64,000 nucleotides of DNA from the NCBI GenBank assembly GCA_010909165.1, contig MU008197.1, positions 372,001 to 436,000 on the forward strand, given 5' to 3'. This DNA is from Anthoceros angustus. Lineage: Eukaryota > Streptophyta > Anthocerotopsida > Anthocerotales > Anthocerotaceae. The translations under genes and the position numbers were made by a program. The notes beneath the pieces were generated by a model. It was not told the DNA's origin and did no database searches. It worked only from the letters and a program-made list of their open reading frames with translations. Of the stretch, positions 58,080-64,000 are shown one piece after another. Within the stretch, counting starts at the first letter, position 1, and every line of letters begins with the position of its first letter.

Positions 58080-58717
58080 AGGCGGTCTGGCAGTTTTGAT
58101 AGTTGGGAGTGGCATTTTGGCCGATTGAGGCAGTACCACGGGCTCTTAGAGCGATATAGGTGCTTTCTTGGCCGGTCTTGCTTCACCAGGGTAGTGTTCG
58201 ACAATGCAATTTTGTCCTTGACAGCCCTGTAGCTTATTTTGCTCGGGTGTCATCGTTCTCGAACGAGCAGTTCTAAGATCTGCAGAATACTGATACCCTA
58301 GTAAGGGGAAGAGAATCGGCTGCAACGTACGATCTTCAAATATTAAGACAACGAAAATGACAAGGATTAGCATATTCTGCAGCAGCTCACCTCCTTGTAC
58401 TTGATTGGCATCTCTGGTGACAAGCGGGTCATCAACCGAGGAGCCATGTCCCTCGATGAAAAGAATAGCTACTATTTACAATATGCCAAACAAGCTCCGG
58501 CAAGGGAGATTCCTCAAAGGCTCTCAAACTTTACTGGAGGTTGGTGCAAAAATGACAGCGATTTGGGATCGCCACCCAAATCCTTCGTGCGAAGCCTGTT
58601 CAGGGGGACGCTGCGGTTCTCCTAAAAGGCGCCTGGAGTTAGTCTAACTAAAAAAACTGGGGCAACAGCGGTGCACATACTAATGGCCATCTTTGAACAC
58701 AGATCTCCAACCTTGTC
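58080..58717. other. 3' UTRs of convergent cyclophilin and COPG genes
   Basis: A 638-base spacer between two stop codons. Small frames on both strands have no motif. It should hold both transcription ends; no strong polyadenylation signal was singled out. Confidence 0.45.
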
Positions 58718-61700
58718 TCAGGCGCTCGCAATGATTTCATGGATGGCATCACTAACGGAAGGATCTTCTGCTCGAACTGCAAGTTTCATGGCAACTTGCT
58801 TCTTTGCGTCGATTCCGAAGGACAGTCGTACTAGTACTTGAATTCCCCCTATGAACTTGCCAGACAGCAGACACGTGTGTGACCGTGCATTACTCGGCAC
58901 AGCTTCGGTTCCCTGAGGAGCACGAAAAGAAACGAAGCGATAGCAGACCACTTATGAGATACCAATGCCTCTGTGCTGAGAAAATTGCAGCCCCCGCAAT
59001 ACCAATGATCACCACGACAGAAGATAACACGCTCACCTCACAAGGTTGCATGCCGAGGATAGTTATAACAGCTTGGACAGCTTCTTGCAAACTTTCCCGC
59101 ACACCAATTCCATACTCGTCAACTTTTTCAAATTCTGGATCCAGTGACTCCCAGGCGTTCCTGAAATTTGTGACTCCTGCCTTCAAGATGTAATCAGCCG
59201 CAGTGACCTACAAAAATTGACCCGTTAGATGTTTGTGCTCACACTTTGACGTGTTGTATTGCGATTTATAAGCAGCAGGTTATAAGAAGCATAGTCCCAT
59301 GTCTACTCTTTTACCTCAATGTCTTCCAGTTGATAGTCATCTGGGTAGCCTTCATCATCTGCAGTCCCTGTCGAAGTATCAACCTGCCAAAGCCATAGAA
59401 GGACTTACTCGATTCAGTATCTATACCCATCTTCCTTTGCAGAAAGTGGACCAGGAGGCTGCAGTTAGTTTTCTTCACTACAAAATCCATGGTACCTCCT
59501 TCACAACAAACTTCAGTGCACTGGTGAATTTCCCAACTGAGATGACACCCTCTGGCTTCTTGAAAGCTACAAAGGCCTGGCCAGGTGTACCATAAGCCAT
59601 GGCTGGCAAGGGCTTTGAGACCACCTCCTCAAAATCTTCTGCTTCTGCTGCATCTAAGACCACGCTGACCTGTAACTCATACCAAAATGTTAGGATATTG
59701 TCCATCCTCATAATCTTTGAGGCAACAAATGGGGACAGCTTTCAACCCATACTCCTGTGAACAGCTATTTCTGTCCGAAAATGGAAAAAGAGGAATCTTA
59801 CATTTTCCAGAACTTGCTCAGCTATGGTATTGGTGCAGTTGAACTGGAAAACTATATGACTGGGGAATACGTGCTTCACAGCATTTATTGAGTATTCAGT
59901 CTCTGCTTCAGTGAGCTCCACAGGTGCGGAAGACTACACATTAACAGTACGTTAGTAATGCAATTGGCATACTACTTCCCACCCAGCCACAGACGGCACA
60001 GGTGACAAACAGTTACCTTGAAGAGATTACCAAACCCAGAAAATTCTGGAATTGAACTCAGGAGCTTTTGATACGTTTCTCCAGGGCTGGTGCCAGAAGC
60101 TATTCCATTTGCATTTGCCTTATGAGCAGCATCCTTGCCAGCTTTCTTGCCAGAAGGTGCCTTCTTCTCAGTTGGTGGCAGCACTTTGACGTCCTTAGAT
60201 ACAGCTGACAAGTCAAAAGATTTCTCGCTTGCCTCCTGATAGTACACAGACCAGTGGTGGAATAAGCAGAAGCCAAAGCCTCAAGAAATCAAGAGCCTCG
60301 AGCAAAAGGTCAAGGGGTCAGATTGTGGCCACTCACATAGGACAGCAATGCAGCCTCCAAGTTGGCAAGAGGAATATCCAAGGTCCCAAACACAAAGTCC
60401 CTCAAACCATCTGTTTCTGCTTCCTCAGATCCGCCACCAAGTGCATACAAGTATAAGGTGGCTCGGTCTCGCACCTGTGCAATGTACAAGTGTCAAAGAC
60501 AATCCATCTGTGACATGTCACCTCAACCTAAATGACTAAAAAGAGCAACTAAGATGGGATGAGCCTGACATCACCTCATCATCGTTGTCGAACAGACATC
60601 TGCGGAGAAGAACCAAGATCCGAGGCTGCAAACATTGCCAGATCCAGGATCATCTACTACTCATGAAACAAAGGTCTTTCATATGCATCTTTGTTGCCAA
60701 TATATCCAAACCCAAGAGTAGTATTGCTGTTGGCAAATGTGAATCCAGGACTAAGTAAGGCTGGGCAGAAAAGGCAACACTAACCCTGAGAGTCTCAGCC
60801 ACAGCTCCAAACTTCGCCAAGGCACTAACTGCACTAGCCCGAACAGTGGCATTCTCAAGAATCACTCTGTTGTAAATATAGCGGATATACTTGCTGGGAT
60901 CAGCAGTCTTAGGCCCCTCATTCCCAAGAAGATGCAATATCTGCAGAGTTTGAAAGACATTAGGACCTTCATGTCCATGAGAGGAGATGATTAGATTCAA
61001 CACAGATGTCAAAAAAGAGAAGTTATCCACCTACCTGGGTTGACAGATAGGTGAATTCACAGTCCTCAATGAACTCGCATAAGTGTGACAAACCACTCTC
61101 CTTGGCATCAGGAATCTCTCGGATGAGGATAAGAATTGAGTCCACAATTGCCTTCTTATACTCAAATCCACCTTCTTCCCGCAAAATGTTGCTCAAGAAG
61201 TTCATCCTGAAAAATATGCAGGAGGTGAGCTATGCTTCACAGGTGGGGGACATCATCCTGGTTAACACGAATAGGGTAGTGCTGGTGACATACAATGTTC
61301 TGTACTTCTGTGGGAATTTCAGACAGAGAGACCGGATTGCCTCCACAACAACAATCTTGAACTCATCTGCTATATCCGACATGAAGTTTGTAATCTGCTT
61401 CATGAGCCAGTCGACACTTGATTCATTGCCTGTCTTCAGCAACGTGGTGATTGCAAGGGTGGCAATGCTACGGTTTTGATCAGAGATCAAGCTTTCCATA
61501 TCTATATTGCAGTTTGTGACTGCCAGTGGATGAGACATTGCAACCTGAAGCAACATCATACTTTTCAGAATTCAGACCACTAAATGACCACGACATGGAA
61601 CAAATTCCTGTATACCAACCTTGTTAAGGGTGCGCACAGCAGCAAACCGAAGAACTGGCTTTGTGGAACTAAGGAACATCTGCAGAACAGTAATTGCAGG

Positions 61701-63574
61701 ATTGAGCTCTCGGCTAGTAACTCCAGTCAGCTCTGTTACAGCTCGTGCGGCCTCAAAGATAACCATCTCTGTCTTATGCCTCAGACAACCCTCCAAGTAG
61801 TCATAAAATGGCCTATCTCCTGCTTGGGAATTTGAAGCAGATTCTTCAATAACCTGCATTGCAACCTAAGTTCGGTTGAGTTCGATTGGTAGCTCCAACT
61901 TTAATTTTGATTACATGAAACAACAAAAATTAATGTAACCAAAGCAATTATTACCTGACTGGTGTACCTAATGAGCAGGCATTGTGCCAAAGGAGAGCGC
62001 ACATGGCCACGTGTAAGGCTTGTGACCAACTTGCTCACCGCCAATCGGTCATTTTGGCGAATCTGGTTAAAGATGACATTGTCTTCAGGTTTCACGTTCA
62101 GTTAAGGGAACGTAAATTCGTCACCATGTGGCATTACCTGGTGAAGCAGAGCAAGGGCATGAAACTGCACAAGCGAGTGTTTAGACTGCACAGCCTCCTG
62201 AACCTCGTTACTCCAGCGCTTCACAATGTCAGGGTTGGTCTGCAACAAACCACAAACGATGGCTGTCAAGCACAAGGTACCTCAAGCATATAACAATATC
62301 AAACAACCCGATGAAAACCAACCTGTAGAAGATGAATCCCGCTCACGAGCGCCGCACTCGATACAACGGGATTCTTGTCTACGACTGCCTGCTTGAGGTA
62401 GCGTTCAATCTGACTCAACAACTGCCCATCAGTTATCCTGCACAGAACTCGGATGGCATTGGCGCGATAAAGGTCTGTCTTGCTGTTCATGTCCTTCATC
62501 AAAGAACTCGTGACAATAATAACCTGCAAAAGAAAAATGCATAAGCCTGGGGATACCATTCTGGTCAATGACAAAAATCAAAACTGGGCGGACGTAACAA
62601 ATCAAACCTCATCTGCAGACGGTGAGATCTCCTTTATCATGAGATACACCATCCGCCTCAAACCAATGTCTTTCGACTGAAAGAGCTTGGTCACGGCAAA
62701 AAACACCTCCGTTGCTTCAGTCTGCCACATTTTGTAGTCAGTCAAGAGGTCCACATCAACCAAGGCTACACCCGTGCAAAGCTCATCTCTGATCCACCAG
62801 CACACACCTTCGTAAATGTCTCGCCTTGATTGAGAAGATAAAGCAACTTGGTGATCACCTGCGTCCACCAAGGATTCCATCAGCTGAGCTTTCCCAAAAG
62901 GCCTCCTCCGAGCAAGTGCCACCACCCGCGACTCACCTGAGCACACCTCCTTGCATCTAACTGAGGATCATTAAAAACCCGAGCTTCCTGGAGCACCGCC
63001 CCTTTCTCAATGCCGTAAAAGGGAGAATACTCAGCTGCACAAGGCATGAAAACGAGCAGGCAGTCACTTCCCTGATAGCATCCACAATTGCACAATCTAA
63101 ACTTCGCCACTCTGCGACCTTCCCCTGCCCTAACGACTGGTGCAGCTAGCAAACGCCGAATAACACCCCACTGACAGCGCGGAATACGTTAGCTCCCAGC
63201 TTCACTCGCAATCGGCCCAGGCCAGACAAAGCTGAAGAATGGGCCCCTCAGCGGCACAACCACGCCAGCATTCTCCATTCTACATCAAATCTGGCAGCCT
63301 CAAATCCTGTGCCCCGATGCGCTTGCAAATTCCACCCCGACTGCCTCCATCCACCCTAAGCAGTCCGACACCAGATCTGCTGATCCGGGACCCCGAACGC
63401 AGTCCCAGGCCAAGCTAAAATCAAGTGCAGACATATTCCCAGCCCACACCAGCTGCATTGCTGCACGGCCTATGTGTCCAAGATCTGCGGGTGAAGGAAC
63501 CAGGATAGGGAAGAGATCTCACAGTCGTCCTCCCGATCGTCATCCTTCTTGGCAGCGGGCTGGATGAGCGCCAT
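58718..63574 (-). CDS. COPG: Coatomer subunit gamma
   Basis: Gamma-COP is a core subunit of the COPI coat, which carries Golgi-to-ER and intra-Golgi vesicle traffic. Nineteen exons could be joined with GT-AG sites and unbroken phase, from 63523-63574 ([17 protein letters not shown]) to 58718-58912, giving about 895 residues, the normal length. The N-terminal adaptin-like trunk (about 20-570) shows the family blocks [87 protein letters not shown] and [21 protein letters not shown] Lys/Ala-rich linker (about 600-630) leads into the appendage domain ([40 protein letters not shown], and C-terminal [11 protein letters not shown]). Exon bounds from 5' to 3' include 62937-63034, 62808-62858, 62608-62721, 62323-62523, 61620-61853, 61294-61544, 60017-60235 and 59037-59207. 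No defect was seen. Confidence 0.97.
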
Positions 63575-64000
63575 GATCGACGACTCCTCCCGATCCCGCT
63601 CCAGCGTTCCCAGCGGACTCTCCCCCGACTGCCGCGACTGCTGGCGCTCACTTGCCCAGCCCGACGAAGCTCATTGGAGTCTCACGTCAGGAGACTCGAG
63701 AGAGCCTGCCAAACCGGGCCCCCCCCTCTGTTCTGGGTTCCATTGGCAGACCCGTCTTCTTGAACCTCGCTTTATGCTTATTATTAAATTTTTTTCTTAC
63801 TATTACCCCTTGTTACAACTACAACCAGAGCCAGAGTGCCCTATATACATATATGTAGCAGGTACGAAGGCCACGTTGTGCGCCAGTGCAGGTCTCATTC
63901 CTCATTCTGGATGGCGGCGCGAACGTCTGGGAGGAATGTGTTTCCGAGGAGGATGCCGAACGCCGGCATTTTGTGGGCTCTTGATTGGGATGGCTGGCTG
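63575..64000. promoter_or_regulatory. COPG upstream region
   Basis: AT-rich core around 63780-63860 with TATATACATATATG. On the plus strand an ATG at 63911 opens a frame to the window end (MAARTSGRNVFPRRMPNAGI) that could be the start of a divergent gene, but 30 codons are not enough to call it. Confidence 0.35.

Noticed and set aside
1-64000. CRISPR arrays, operons or bacterial-type systems
   Set aside because: The tandem arrays have no spacer structure, and genes are spliced and eukaryotic.

Overview
The window is nuclear DNA of a streptophyte, most likely a seedless land plant. The genes have plant-type GT-AG introns, mostly 75-160 bases. The encoded proteins are plant types: a two-domain DJ-1, a membrane-anchored long-chain alcohol oxidase, a plastid SET-domain methyltransferase with a Rubis-subs-bind tail, a plastid-targeted cyclophilin, and an Enhancer-of-polycomb-like protein with an N-terminal Tudor-like domain. 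PPR and LINE debris fits a bryophyte- or lycophyte-grade genome, but the lineage cannot be fixed from sequence alone. Gene exons are GC-rich and lie in AT-rich, repeat-laden DNA.

Layout. 0.7-5.8 kb: a graveyard of gene fragments, comprising an MDR/quinone-oxidoreductase-like gene with an in-frame TGA, a single PPR repeat, and a broken glutamine-dependent NAD+ synthetase. 5.8-16.4 kb: AT-rich duplicated DNA with two decayed copies of the third EPL exon, several tandem arrays and a 5S-rRNA-like interspersed repeat. 16.5-22.7 kb (minus): the EPL gene, followed by a GC-rich upstream region to about 24.5 kb. 24.5-29 kb: AT-rich, no recognisable gene. 29.2 kb (+): organellar ribosomal protein bL36. 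30.8-33.4 kb (minus): SET-domain methyltransferase with eleven phase-consistent exons. 34-37.6 kb: a perfect 22-base array, a LINE 3' remnant, and an isolated intact AT-rich 207-codon ORF of unknown origin. 37.7-39.6 kb (+): two-domain DJ-1. 39.6-41.4 kb: a LINE ORF1-like gene and an internally deleted twin. 42.5-43.5 kb (+): a one-exon basic, low-complexity protein. 43.7-46.6 kb (minus): long-chain alcohol oxidase. 46.6-55 kb: mostly non-genic, with a possible small minus-strand gene, more 5S-like repeats and a long minisatellite field. 55.3-56.2 kb (minus): an RNA 3'-phosphate cyclase pseudogene, divergent from an intact plastid cyclophilin at 56.7-58.1 kb (+). 58.7-63.6 kb (minus): a complete 19-exon coatomer gamma subunit.

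The intact genes are unrelated housekeeping or specialised loci: COPI traffic, plastid protein folding and methylation, wax/alcohol oxidation, chromatin, organellar translation, and glyoxalase/chaperone activity. No operon or gene-cluster logic is evident. The less ordinary content is the EPL-exon duplication series, the 5S-derived repeat family, the orphan ORF at 36 kb, and the DJ-1 gene whose first domain has Ser in place of the catalytic Cys.
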